A stretch of 64,000 nt of DNA. It comes from Rehmannia glutinosa (Eukaryota > Streptophyta > Magnoliopsida > Lamiales > Orobanchaceae). The position numbers and the translations under genes are program-made. Shown here one piece after another: positions 54,228 through 64,000 of the stretch. The stretch's first letter is position 1. Every line of letters starts with the position of its first letter. The notes under the pieces were generated by a model that saw only the letters and a list, made by a program, of their open reading frames with translations, was not told the DNA's origin and searched no databases. The stretch covers positions 1-64,000 of the forward strand of contig JABTTQ020003466.1 of NCBI GenBank assembly GCA_016081115.2. Reading direction: 5' to 3'.

Positions 54228-54404
54228 AATGTATTATTATTATTTATCCCAATTTATTAATGGATTTTGCATGATATATCTAACTTAAAATCTAAATATC
54301 ATAATATAATGGTCAAATAAATTAGTATCAATTAAAGGTCAACTAAGCTTTATAATAAGGATTTATTTATCAATTATTGAAATACATAGACCCATCTATC
54401 TCTA

Positions 54405-54880
54405 CTGATCCATGTCTTCATCTTCCTTCGGATCTTCTTCCGGTTCTTCTTCTGGATCTTCTTCTAGGTCTTCTTCCAGGTTTCCTTCCAGTTCCTCATC
54501 TTCTACCATAGCCTTATTGTTCAAAAACTCAATCCATTTACGATATAACCTAGCAGTAAATGTCCCATAGTTGATTTATGGTCGGTCATCTTGCCCGTCA
54601 TACTCAATAGTGAGGCATAAAGCTTTTCAGCCTTGACTTTCCAAAATGAGGGTAAGCTATCAATCACTCTATGGGAGGCAACGCATTCGTTTGGAGCGAC
54701 GATGACATTTTTCACATTGTACCACAACTGGTGAATTTTCACTATATATTCTCCAATAATATCCCCCTCCTCAATTTGATAGTTGAAATAATGATTGAGT
54801 CGGTTAATTGGATGGTTCGGACCCCAATTATTCTTATTATTGTTCTTTCTTGCAGTGTGGCGAGTGCGAGTTCCTGACAT
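54405..54880 (-). pseudogene. Leader ORF upstream of Tekay-type gag, with acidic tail
   Basis: An open minus-strand frame starts MSGTRTRHTARKNNNKNN (54880). It contains NHYFNYQIEEGDIIGEYIVK, VIVAPNECVASHRVIDSLPS and FWKVKAEKLYASLLS. Near 54575 a one-base shift moves the likely coding frame to LYRKWIEFLNNKAMVEDEE. It ends in a strongly acidic repeat tail (LEEDLEEDPEEEPEEDPKED) with a stop at about 54407. It lies between primer site and gag. I do not recognise a function. The coherent codon structure on both sides of the shift suggests a real, slightly broken ORF about 155 residues long. Confidence 0.6.
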
Positions 54881-55219
54881 CTATATATATGTTCATTTGC
54901 AACCATAAGTCTATTTTTACATTTTTTAAGGAATACAAGATTTCTACTCATCTAACATATAAACTGGTATTATGTATCTAAAGCAGAATATAGTAACATG
55001 AAATCATAATATAAATGAGCATATTGATACAATTGTATAATGTAACTTGCATTAATAATTCTCATACCTTGAGGAGATCGGCAAGATATGATGGAGGTGG
55101 ATGTTATTATATCATTTTATCTTGTACAAAGTTTGATTTTTATTTTTTATTTTTAATTAAAAAAAACTATGTATTTTAATTTTTAATAATTTTTTTTAAC
55201 AAGCCTACAGAAACGTGTG
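54881..55219 (-). other. Leader of the Tekay-type element, distal part
   Basis: AT-rich, no gene seen. Contains TACCTTGAGGAGATCGG (55066 onward). Confidence 0.5.
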
Positions 55220-55236
55220 GACCTGCTTTGATACCA
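55220..55236 (-). other. Tekay-type primer binding site (Met tRNA type)
   Basis: Minus strand TGGTATCAAAGCAGGTC, two bases inside the LTR end. Confidence 0.92.
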
Positions 55237-55238
55237 CT

Positions 55239-55366
55239 TGTAACGACCCAATTTTATGAAATTAAAGTACTCTAAAAATATTATTAAGAAAACACAAATT
55301 TATAAATTAAAGTGATCCCAATAATTATCAAAAACATTGATTGAGAATTTTTATTCTTAAGGGAAA

Positions 55367-55404
<38 letters not shown>

Positions 55405-56150
55405 TTACATATTCCAAATTAAATATCCAACAACTATTCCAAGCATAAACCGGAAAAATTAAAGACATAAATTTAAAATTTAGTCCGATCATAATTATTT
55501 AAAATATAAATATAGCATGATTTATTCCACCATCCACAACATCATATCTTCAGTCGGATTCCTCAACTTAAAAGTCATGATAATAATAGGGATTAGCTTC
55601 ATCTCGCTCAGTAGGGATATATCTGTCAATATTTAATATAACATGAAAAGCATTCACATAATTACAATAATAAATTCTTTAATTTCCTGTTTTTCCTCGA
55701 TTGGCCGAGTTCTCATATATAGTATTGCGGGTTCACCCAAAGATACGTTTGATCCCGGACCCTTTTCATGGCCCCTAGCTTATATGAATTTATTTCCTCT
55801 TGACATATATTGCAATCAATGAAGTATAATCATGGAACATTAAATAAAGACAAATACTATAAAAATCCCTACCTTAATAACCGCAGATATTTGATGCAGA
55901 AAAATTGAACGACAAAAGTCCTAGTCCCCGATCCCCTCGTTTTCTATTATAGAGAATTTAGAAAGTTGTGAAAAAAATATGTGGGTTAACCATGTATTTA
56001 TAGGCTAAATTTTATTTTTATTTCTATTTTTTGTAAAACCGAAATTAACCCCTAACCCAACCCCTAAACTAACCCTAAACTAACTCCTAAATTAACCCTT
56101 AATTTTTTTTTGGTTATCACATCAGCCATCTCTACTTGTTTTGTTAAACA
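55239..56150 (-). repeat. Tekay-type 5' LTR
   Basis: The inner end is TGTAACGACCC on the plus strand (minus-strand LTR end GGGTCGTTACA, characteristic of Del/Tekay). The outer end is not fixed: TGTTTAAC at 56150 or TGATGTGATAACC at 56124 (minus strand) are both possible, giving 886-912 bp. Holds an (AAT)n microsatellite and a GGGTGAACCCGCAATAC block near 55730. Confidence 0.75.
55369..55403. repeat. (AAT)n microsatellite
   Basis: About eleven perfect AAT units within the Tekay-type LTR. Confidence 0.95.
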
Positions 56151-56154
56151 CTTT

Positions 56155-56720
56155 TAGATAGCAACGGGGCGGTTTGGCCAAACCCGGGACCCACGCCCCC
56201 CCACCCCGCCCCAAAATCTGTCGGGCGGTGTAGACTCCACCAATATTTTTTTTTTTTTTAATCGCAATAATTTATTTCTTTGTATTTGTGGCCAAATTTT
56301 AAAAAACAATCCAATTTCAATAGGTCAAAAATAATAATAAATGTAATTATGCAATTTATTATACATGTGTTTTATAACTATTTAGTTACTATTAGGATTT
56401 ATCTTCAAAAAAACTATTATTAGGATCTTGCAATAGTACTCAACTAATACTCAAAATAAATATTGAACGTACAATATTACAAGATGTTATAGTTGTAAAT
56501 TAATATCCAATAAAACACTTAAATCTAAAAGTAAATCATGCAAAAATATTTAAATACATATTCAAAAATATAATAAAAACAAATATGACAGGGCGGGTCC
56601 GGTTGGACCTAGGGCCCGCCCCGGACCCAATCGGGTTTGATATTTTGGACCCGGGACCTATCCCGAGACCCGTTTAACTGGGTATAGACCTACCTCGACG
56701 GGACCAATTGGGTATTGGGC
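56155..56720. mobile_element. Possible hAT-like non-autonomous element or fragment
   Basis: Left edge TAGATAGCAACGGGGCGG resembles the TAGGGATGGCAACGGGGCGG ends of many small plant hAT elements. It is followed by AAACCCGGGACCC and CCCCACCCCGCCCC. A GC-rich block near 56590-56700 (GGGCGGGTCCGG, GGGCCCGCCCCGG, GACCCGGGACC) could be the inner part of the other end. Between them is AT-rich DNA without a gene. The right terminal repeat is not clear, so boundaries are weak. Confidence 0.4.
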
Positions 56721-57159
56721 ATTGAGTATCACTCAATTTCTTTGGAAATTTATGGGCTATGGACATAATTGCCCAATATTTCGGGAAAAAAGACACATTT
56801 TTATTCTCCCGGACTTTTTCTTGACTATGCTCCCAATTTTTTTTTTGTACACCTTTACACTCTCGCTAATTTTTCCAGATTTTTTACGTTGATGTTTCAT
56901 GATTGTTTCAAACATGTTTCATCTAATAAAATTTCAGTGAAACATAATTCCCATTAAATAATCAATTTATACTAGAAATCTTAACAATCAAGAAATATAC
57001 AAATAAAACAACACATTGAAAATAATATAGAAACAACACTGAATAGATAATCATAATTCGATTTTTGTTCCAATGCATTGAAAACGTCGAAAACATGGAA
57101 ACAATTAAGAAACAACAGAACAATATTGAAAGATATATAAAAACGGCCCAGAAACAATA
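56721..57159. other. AT-rich sequence, no gene recognised
   Basis: No coding or mobile-element motif seen. The last 150 bases already contain AAACAACA/AATATAGAAACA motifs like those of the tandem repeat that follows. Confidence 0.5.
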
Positions 57160-57645
57160 TAAACAATATATAAAATACCACATGAACAAAAATAGCTTAA
57201 AAATAGGTTAAAAACTGCATTGAAACATCGACAACTACATTAAAACAACAAAGAAACATCAAAACGACATTAAAACAGTATAGAAGCAAGACATAAACAT
57301 CATAAACAATATAGAAAACACCACATTTATAAAAATAAAAAAGCTTAAAAATAGGTAAAAACTGCATTGTGACATTGAAAACTACATGGAAATGATAAAC
57401 AAACATCAGAACATTAAAAACATTATAGAAAACAATCCAGAAACAATATATAAAACAACACGTGAACAAAAAGAGCATAAAAAATAAGTAAAAGTTGTAT
57501 TGAAACAACGAAGCAACAACGAAACAATATAAAAACAACCAAAAAAAACAAATATAAATAACATCAAAACAACAAAAATAACATATAAAATAATACATGA
57601 ACAAAAATTTTTGAACAAAAAAACATAAAAATAACCAAAAACATG
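57160..57645. repeat. Degenerate tandem repeat, about 130-142 bp period, about 4 copies
   Basis: The phrase AACAATATATAAAAnnnCACATGAACAAAAA, then GCTTAAAAATAGGTAAAAACTG and GCATTGAAACA recurs near 57165, 57307, 57437 and 57578 with decay. Minus-strand open frames here (for example 57604-57197, rich in F, Y and C) are products of the repeat composition. Confidence 0.7.
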
Positions 57646-58032
57646 CAGGAGCGTGAAAAAGTTAAAAAATTCAACTGGGAGGGTACAAAAGCGAGTTGAG
57701 CGTAAACATAGTCCTTTTTTTCCAAAAAGGCAAATTTTAACTTGAGTTTAATTATAACATGTGTATGTATTTTTTTAAAAAAATAAAAAATAATAAAATG
57801 AGGCATATATCAAAATCAAAAAAGAGTTGGATGATACCTAATTTAATATCATTTAATTAACCTATGAAAAAAAGACAATCTTAATTGATAAGGGCTAGAA
57901 GTCTACTTCTATGTGGCCTTCAAGGCCCATTTTGGACCTTGAGAGCGTTCATTGGCCTACTTGTGCTCGTTTTCCTTGAGATGATATCTTCGATTCCATT
58001 ATATGGAATATCATCTTTTATTTTACCGCACT
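57646..58032. other. AT-rich sequence, no gene recognised
   Basis: Nothing identified apart from short A/T runs. Confidence 0.5.
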
Positions 58033-58215
58033 GAGATAGGGATGGCAATGGATAGGATACCCACCCATTTAAGGCTATCCATACCGAACCCTATAATATT
58101 TATACTACACGTATCCATCCCAAATCCGATTAAGAAACTACATCTATTACCCGTACCCATCCCAAATCTATTTCCCGATACCCGAGTACTACCCGTACCC
58201 GCCTAATACCCATTT
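58033..58215. mobile_element. Possible end of a hAT-like element
   Basis: TAGGGATGGCAATGGATAGG followed by a series of degenerate TACCC/ATACCC motifs (ACCCGTACCC, ATACCCGAGTAC, CCCGCCTAATACCC), as in the sub-terminal part of many plant hAT elements. The other end is not found before the LTR at 58460. Confidence 0.45.
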
Positions 58216-58459
58216 ATTTTATATAAAAACTTATAATTATATGAATATTTTGATAACTATTAAATAGACACCCTACCAAAAACTAATTATTATATAAGGA
58301 AATGCTAGTATGTTAAATTCTTAATAAATATAACAATTTACCACTTTATTTTGTAAGTCACTAAAGACTACCACCATTCATCAACTAAATCAAAAGATCA
58401 CAATAAATTCCTTAAAAATGTAAAATCAACATTGGTACATCATTAAATTTATAAATTAC
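58216..58459. other. AT-rich flank of the LARD-like element, no gene recognised
   Basis: Left flank ends ATTAC directly before the LTR. The matching target duplication would be beyond the window. Confidence 0.5.
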
Positions 58460-59983
58460 TGTTCAATTGGTTTTATACCATTGATTTGGGCTTCCGACAC
58501 TAGAGTTTTGTGTTGTTTTTGAGTATTTTGAGTCGTTTTTGTTATATCTCATAGGTTAGGTATTAATTTCTATTGTTTGAGTCATTTGAGTGGCCAAGCC
58601 ATGTTGAGGGCCAATTATATTGAGTCTAGAGTCATTTTAATGAGTCGTGTGTCAAAAGAAGCAAGAATGATCAAACAACGAAAGATTGATTTGAAGAAAC
58701 GTCCAAACGCGCGTTTGGAATTTCTAAGATGGCGGGGTTTAGTATTTTGGTCATAACTCTCTCTACAAAATTGATATTGAGCTGATTCAAGTGGCTATGG
58801 AAAGCTAAGAGATATAGCTACAACTCTTATGAAGAAACCCAAAGCAAATTCGGACGTTTGGATGGCGCTGCAGCGCCGGCGCCACAACGCCTAAACGGGC
58901 GGTGCGGCGCCAGGAGTGTTCTACGCGCGGCTGCGCCCTCCTTAGCTGCAGCAGCCCGGCACCGAAATGGGCATCTGGGTTTTGTTTTTTGCGCGCAGCG
59001 CCATTTTCAGCTGCAGCGCTCCGTGGGCGGACAAAACAAGAAATGTCCGATTTTTGGATCTAAAAGGAGGATACTATAAATAGATACATGGTAGGCTTGA
59101 ACTAGGGCATGGAGGACACTTGGGGATGAAAACCAACACCACCAAGACACAAGGAAAGAGTTGGGGAAGAAGATTGAAGACATTTATCATCTAGAAATAG
59201 ATAAGATTCTTCTTTTATCTCTTTAATTCTTCTTTGTTGTTGTTTCTTGTATATCATTTGAGATGCATTCTCATTTGATTATGGGTATTTATATTTTCAT
59301 CATGAGCTAAACTTTATAATTCTAGAGGGTTGATGTAATCTATGTTTGAACTTATGTTTTGAGATTGTGGTTTGTCAATCTTGATTTCTCAATTTATTTG
59401 TGCTATTTGGATTTATTGCTTCTAAATTACTTGATCAATAATTTAGATTGTTGGGTGTATTTGATTTGTCTCTTGAGAAAGGTAATTGAATACATGACCT
59501 TGAAATAGCATAACCTAGGATTTCATAGAATTGAGAGATTTGTGAATCCTTTGAAGTCATCAACCAAGATTCATAATTTTTATCAAGATTTCAATTGGTG
59601 ATTTTTATAGAGATATTGATTTCCCAATTGTGATTTAAAATCATTTGGCACTCGAGAGAGGAAATGATTATTGTAGAAATCTTGGCTTATAAATTGGTAA
59701 TTTGTGATTGATATACCATATTGATAACATAAGGGAAAACTAGATTCATCACACCTCTAGAATTCATTCTCCCATAGATTTAGATGTTTATATTTTGATT
59801 AGTTACATCTAGTTGTTTTTATTTATAAATTGAGATATCCACCTATTATTGATCTGTCAAATATAGCATAGGTAATTTATACTTGGTACTTATACACGCA
59901 TTCCCTGTGGATACGACAACCCTACTCATATCACTATATTAAAACTTGACACCGTAAACTTGCGGTTAGAAAAATCTCTAACA
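58460..59983 (+). repeat. LARD-like 5' LTR
   Basis: 1524 bp, TGTTCAATTGG...CTAACA. Aligns with 62831-64000 over the visible part. A GC-rich island (58858-59035) has palindromic GCGCTGCAGCGCC and GCGCGCAGCGCC. AGGATACTATAAATAG (59066-59081) is a likely promoter, conserved in the 3' copy at 63437. Near the end, CCCTGTGGATACGACAACCC. Confidence 0.93.
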
Positions 59984-59989
59984 AGTTTT

Positions 59990-60007
59990 TGGCGCCGTTG
60001 CCGGGGA
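59990..60007 (+). other. LARD-like primer binding site (tRNA-Asp type)
   Basis: TGGCGCCGTTGCCGGGGA, six bases after the LTR end; the standard site of Tat/Athila elements. Confidence 0.95.
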
Positions 60008-60109
60008 ATGTGTTTTGTGTGATATCAAGGTTGATTGCCTAGTTGTAATTTGACTATTTTTTTTCTTTCTTTTATTGTTTTAATTTTATGTAATTTTTTT
60101 AGGCACATC

Positions 60110-60839
60110 GTTGGATGGAATTATAATGTATGCATATACGTGGCCAACCGATGATGCTTTCTTTGGGATTTTGGAAGTCAAAGTGTGAACCATTTTGTTC
60201 CTTATTATCCACCTCAAGAAAATGTATGGGCCCAAAATATGGAAAATCATGAAACCTTTCATCACCACAAGAACAATTGTCAGCTTGGAAGAAATACTTT
60301 ATCAATTTCTAGGCGAATGTGAGCAAGAAGCGATAAGATGAGATAAAACGTCGGACCGAGTTGGAAAAAAATCTTGTTGAGTTTATCGAAGAGTGTAAGA
60401 TAAAAAATCAAGAAAGTGATAATGGATTATTACAAACCGAGGCAAACATTCAACAAACTGAGATTACATGTCAAAATATGTCAAAGTTACTCCAACAAAT
60501 GATTGAACAACTTAATAATGAAGAGTCATCATCATTCTTGGGCCTGGTGAAATAGAAAATCATGAACATGAATTGCCCATTATGAAAAAGATGGACATCC
60601 TTCAAAATTTGGAGGAGACTTTTGAAGAGTGCAATCCGATCTTACAAGAGAAGGAGCCATGTCAAACTAACTCAGGGAGTATCTCTATCTCTCACTCAAT
60701 TGAAAATCCTCATATTGACAAAAATATGTGCACTCTAGATGTAAGCTTCAATTCAAATGTATCAAATTTTGAGAAGCATACACTTGAAGGAACAATGTTT
60801 GAAAATGGTGATCAATTCACATGTTCTCTGATTTCATGA
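60110..60839 (+). pseudogene. Gag-like remnant in the LARD-like element
   Basis: From about 60110 (TDDAFFGI..., then HPPQENVWAQNMENHET-like sequence in a shifted frame) to two open parts. 60361-60555 (NLVEFIEECKIKNQESDNGL, QTEITCQNMSKLLQQMIEQL) is a Q- and E-rich helical segment like the linker of Tat/Athila Gag. 60573-60839 (MKKMDILQNLEETFEECNPI onward) is unrecognised. No zinc knuckle. Could also be non-functional sequence that keeps chance frames. Confidence 0.5.
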
Positions 60840-62816
60840 TATTTAATGTGAGTAAAGATAGAAATATCTTTACTATGATTGATAAACCATTTTTCATCAT
60901 TAGGAACACATTTTTTGATTTCCAAAATACCATCAACATTGTGATCCTTAATCATCCACGTCTTACATACACTGAAGGATCGCCTATACTATTGGAAAAT
61001 ACAAAGGCGTGGCATGATCGACACTTGTTTTTGGATCCCGGTTGAGTAAAACAAAAGTCTGGCTAAAGACTTTAAATTTAGTGCTTTTTGGGAGGCAACC
61101 CAAGCTCATTTTACTTGCTTTCATAGTTTGATTAGTTAGAATGTTTGTGTTTTATTATAAGTAGTCATGTTGCATCTCACCCCTATCCCTCTTGCATGCT
61201 CATTACGCGATTCTTGTGAAATTATGTGCAAAAGGTGCTTATTGTGATAGTATTTGGATGCATTGAAATTTTGGCATAATTTGATATATAATTGCATATA
61301 CATCATTTACCTTGATTTATGCCCACCATGTGTTTGATAAAATGCCTCAATGAGAAATTTAACACTTTTGCATACCCTTCTTGGTTGATTGCTTGGAGGA
61401 GTTCACATGTCGATCACAATTATATAACATTGATGTAGCTCCCATGGTCTTCACATGATATTGTGGTACTTTACCCCATTGCTCGTTTCCACGTTTGGTT
61501 TTGTTTGACAGGTTGGTATTGTGCCTCCTAAATCATAGAAAGGCAAGGAAAAAGCCATCGACCCTATGGAGTGCTACCAATTGGCCCTATTGCTTCTCTT
61601 TCACCCCACGATTCCGACGAGGAGTTGCACCTCTTCCATTGAGGACAATGGTTATATTAAGTTTGGGGAGTGGTAATACCTTTTTCAGTTTGTGATCCTA
61701 CTTTCTTCGTGTTTTTTTTGTGTCTTGTATATTTGCTTTGAGTTGAGTCGAGTCGAGTCATTTGTTGAACTGTAGAACTGCATGACTAAGTGAATTTGTC
61801 GAATATGAGTTAAACGGTCAAAAGAGCATGTGTTTGAGCGGTGATCTATGCTTCGTTCCATTAATTCCATCTACATGCATAATTTGGTTGATTTATTTGA
61901 AAATGATTTATGAAGTTGAGTGTTTCTTGTATGATCCCACCGGATGCTAGAACTTGTCTGATCACTAGTCGAGGCGAAATCCTAGGCGAAGTAACCATGA
62001 AGAAGTGATTTAGGTCATCTTTGAACAAGCTAGAGCCTAAAATGCCTACATTTGTATTATATTTTCACAAGTGTCCCCCTTTGAGCCTTATAAACTCGTT
62101 TCTTTGGCAACCAATCGAATACCCAGAGCCTAAATGTGAAAATCCTAATTACCCATCACTCATACGTACACACATAATATAGAAAAATATTGAAGATTGA
62201 GGAGGGGATGATGAGAAGGGTATGTGGTTATTTGAATGAAGTTGCCCGAGAAAAGAAAAGATGAAACCCCATGTATGCAAAAGAATAAGTTTGGGGCTTA
62301 CGAAAAAAAATGTAAAAAAAAAATCAACGGGATTGAAAGTTCATAAACATTGGGGATGCCAAAAAAAAAAGTGAAGGGTAGTGCCTAATGATAATTCGAA
62401 GTGTTAATTGTGTGTTTGGGTGATTTGAGCCACTTATTCCTATATTTTCCTACCTTACCCTAAGCCCACATTACAAGCTTTAAAAGTCCTATTGATCCTT
62501 GTGTTACATTAGCCTACATTAGTGGAGATTAGTGTGAAAGACAAGCTTATGGAATACGGTAAACATTATTTCTTGATAATTAGAAGTTGATCATTTTGAT
62601 AACACTTGATTTCATGGATCTATTTGAATAATGTAAACGAAATTGGCATGAACATTCAACTCATTTGATCGCAATGTCAAAACACATGCTTGATTGATAG
62701 TGAAATGAATAATGAGACAAATGATATTGGTTGTGAAGTTTTGCAGTTTGTTTGTATTGTTGTGTCTTGTATTTTTCATTTTAGAGTTGTAATTGCTTGA
62801 GGACAAGCAATAGTCT
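60840..62816 (+). other. Internal untranslated region of the LARD-like element
   Basis: No gene recognised. It includes GGGAGGCAACCCAAGC near 61090, a common post-gag/pol block of Tat/Athila elements, then AT-rich sequence and two hairpin-plus-purine modules (61636-61670 and 62792-62830). Confidence 0.6.
61636..61670 (+). other. Hairpin followed by PPT-like sequence, internal copy
   Basis: CCATTG-agga-CAATGG (61636-61651), then eight bases later AAGTTTGGGGAG. Confidence 0.7.
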
Positions 62817-62830
62817 AAGTTTGGGGTATT
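62792..62830 (+). other. Hairpin and polypurine tract before the 3' LTR
   Basis: ATTGCTTG-agga-CAAGCAAT (62792-62811), then AAGTTTGGGGTATT (62817-62830) directly before the LTR. Same loop and spacing style as the copy at 61636 but a different stem. Confidence 0.8.
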
Positions 62831-64000
62831 TGATCGAGTTGGTTTTATACCATTGATTTGGGCTTCCGACACTAGAGTTTTGTGTTGTTTTTGAGTATTT
62901 TGAGTCGTTTTTGTTATATCTCATAGGTTAGGTATTAATTTCTATTGTTTCGAGTCATTTGAGTGGCCAAGCCATGTTGAGGGCCAATTATATTGAGTCT
63001 AGAGTCATTTTAATGAGTCGTGTGTCAAAAGAAGAAGCAAGAATGATCAAACGAAAGATTGATTTGAAGAAACGCCCAAACGCGTTTGGAATTTCTAAAG
63101 ATGGCGGGGTTTAGTATTTTGGTCATAACTCTCCTACAAAATTGATATTGAGCTGATTCAAGCGTCTATGGAAAGCTAAGAGAGAGAGCTACAACTCTTA
63201 TGAAGAAACCCAAAGCATATTCGGACGTTTGGATGGCGCTACAGCGAAAAAAAAAGCGACTGCAGCAGAATAACAATGCGCCACGGCCACCCGCCCAGAG
63301 TGTTCTACGTGCTGCAGCGCTTCCAGTCCGAAAATGGGCGATCTGGGGTTTGTGTTTTGGCGCTGCATAGCGCCATTTTTTCAGCTGCAGCTGGTAGGCG
63401 GACAAAACAAGAAATGTCCGATTTTTGGATCTAAAAGGAGGATACTATAAATAGATACATGGTAGGCTTGAACTAGGGCATGGAGGACACTTGGGGATGA
63501 AAACCAACACCACCAAGACACAAGGAAAGAGTTGGGGAAGAAGATTGAAGACATTTATCATATAGAAATAGATAAGATTCTTCTTTTATCTCTTTAAGTC
63601 CTTCTTAATTCCTTATTTGTTGTTTCTTGTATATCATTTGAGATGCATTCTCATTTGATTATGGGTATTTATATTTTCATCATGAGCTAAACTTTATAAT
63701 TCTAGAGGGTTGATGTAATCTATGTTTGAACTTATGTTTTGAGATTGTGGTTTGTCGATCTTGATTTCTCAATTTATTTGTGCTATTTGGATTTATTGCT
63801 TCTAAATTACTTGATCAATAATTTAGATTGTTGGGTGTATTTGATTTGACTCTTGAGAAAGGTAATTGAATACATGACCTTGAAATAAAGATAACTTAGG
63901 ATTTCATAGAATTGAGAGATTTGTGAATCCTTTGAAGTCATCAACCAAGATTCATAGTTTTTATCAAGATTTCAATTGGTGATTTTTATAGAGATATTGA
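62831..64000 (+). repeat. LARD-like 3' LTR, cut by the window end
   Basis: TGATCGAGTTGG onward matches 58460-59630. The GC-rich island (63235-63400) is more diverged than the rest, with an A run (63247-63255) and local rearrangement. Confidence 0.93.

Larger units (their letters stand above)
51611..56150 (-). mobile_element. Tekay/Del-type chromovirus (Ty3/gypsy), 3'-truncated
   Basis: Minus strand from the right: LTR (56150-55239), primer site (55236-55220), leader with an extra ORF (54880-54405), Gag (54227-53231), protease (53230-52778), RT (52771-51965), RNase H (51919-51611). The element stops inside RNase H at a junction with a copia fragment; integrase, chromodomain and 3' LTR are absent. 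PBS TGGTATCAAAGCAGGTC, gag start DLRNMTPRRG and the DTGATHSF protease are typical of Tekay/Del. It has fewer frameshifts than the elements to its left. Confidence 0.88.
58460..64000 (+). mobile_element. Non-autonomous gypsy-type LTR element (LARD-like), 3' LTR cut by window end
   Basis: 5' LTR 58460-59983, tRNA-Asp primer site 59990-60007, about 2.8 kb internal region, PPT 62817-62830, 3' LTR from 62831. The internal region has only weak gag-like remnants and no protease, RT, RNase H or integrase motif on either strand. The primer site and the GTGGATACGAC block before the LTR end place it with Tat/Athila elements. It would depend on an autonomous relative for mobility. Confidence 0.88.

Noticed and set aside
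57197..57604. Minus-strand frame rich in F, C and Y that looks like a membrane protein
   Set aside because: Created by the AAACA/AATAT tandem repeat; shifted copies give the same composition in several frames.
58858..59079. Alanine- and arginine-rich frame in the LARD-like LTR
   Set aside because: The 3' LTR copy does not preserve it; it is the GC palindrome island.
1..64000. rRNA, tRNA genes or host protein-coding genes
   Set aside because: None recognised on either strand; only tRNA-complementary primer sites of retrotransposons were seen.

Overview
The window is nuclear plant DNA made almost entirely of LTR retrotransposons; I find no host gene, no rRNA/tRNA gene and no prokaryotic feature. 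The families present (Athila/Tat-type and chromovirus-type Ty3/gypsy, SIRE/Maximus-type Ty1/copia, tRNA-Met and tRNA-Asp type primer sites) are those of a land plant with a repeat-rich genome, most likely a eudicot. The CRM-like element would fit (peri)centromeric heterochromatin, but that is inference. LAYOUT: 1-6058 is a decayed minus-strand Athila-type element (protease, RT, RNase H, integrase, downstream ATHILA-ORF-1-like protein). 6059-7152 is an orphan plus-strand LTR of Tat/Athila type. 7174-50827 is one plus-strand CRM-like gypsy element that has been blown apart by later insertions: a minus-strand solo LTR (7519-9214) in its 5' LTR; a plus-strand SIRE-like copia element (element 1, 11268-39169, target duplication AGTTG) in its protease; a second, minus-strand member of the same copia family (element 2, 18181-32442, target duplication CCAAT) inside the RNase H of element 1; and a minus-strand pol-less SIRE-like derivative (element C, 41184-48635) between its RNase H and integrase. 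50828-51610 is a plus-strand copia integrase fragment. 51611-about 56150 is a minus-strand Tekay/Del-type gypsy element. 56155-58459 holds hAT-like GC-rich segments and a degenerate tandem repeat. 58460-64000 is a plus-strand non-autonomous element (LARD-like) with a tRNA-Asp primer site, no pol, and a 3' LTR cut by the window end. HOW IT FITS TOGETHER: the insertion order is read directly from interrupted reading frames and 5-bp target duplications. The CRM-like element came first, then element 1, then element 2; the solo LTR and element C entered the CRM-like element independently. All coding regions are broken by frameshifts and stops, so everything called here is inactive or acts only in trans. 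Many discrepancies between copies are centred on CAG/CTG, which looks more like sequencing error than evolution, so the frameshift load may be overstated. No new biological system with enzymes was found. The most unusual structural signal is an array of small hairpins with a constant ACCAC-type loop and co-varying stems in both LTRs of element C.
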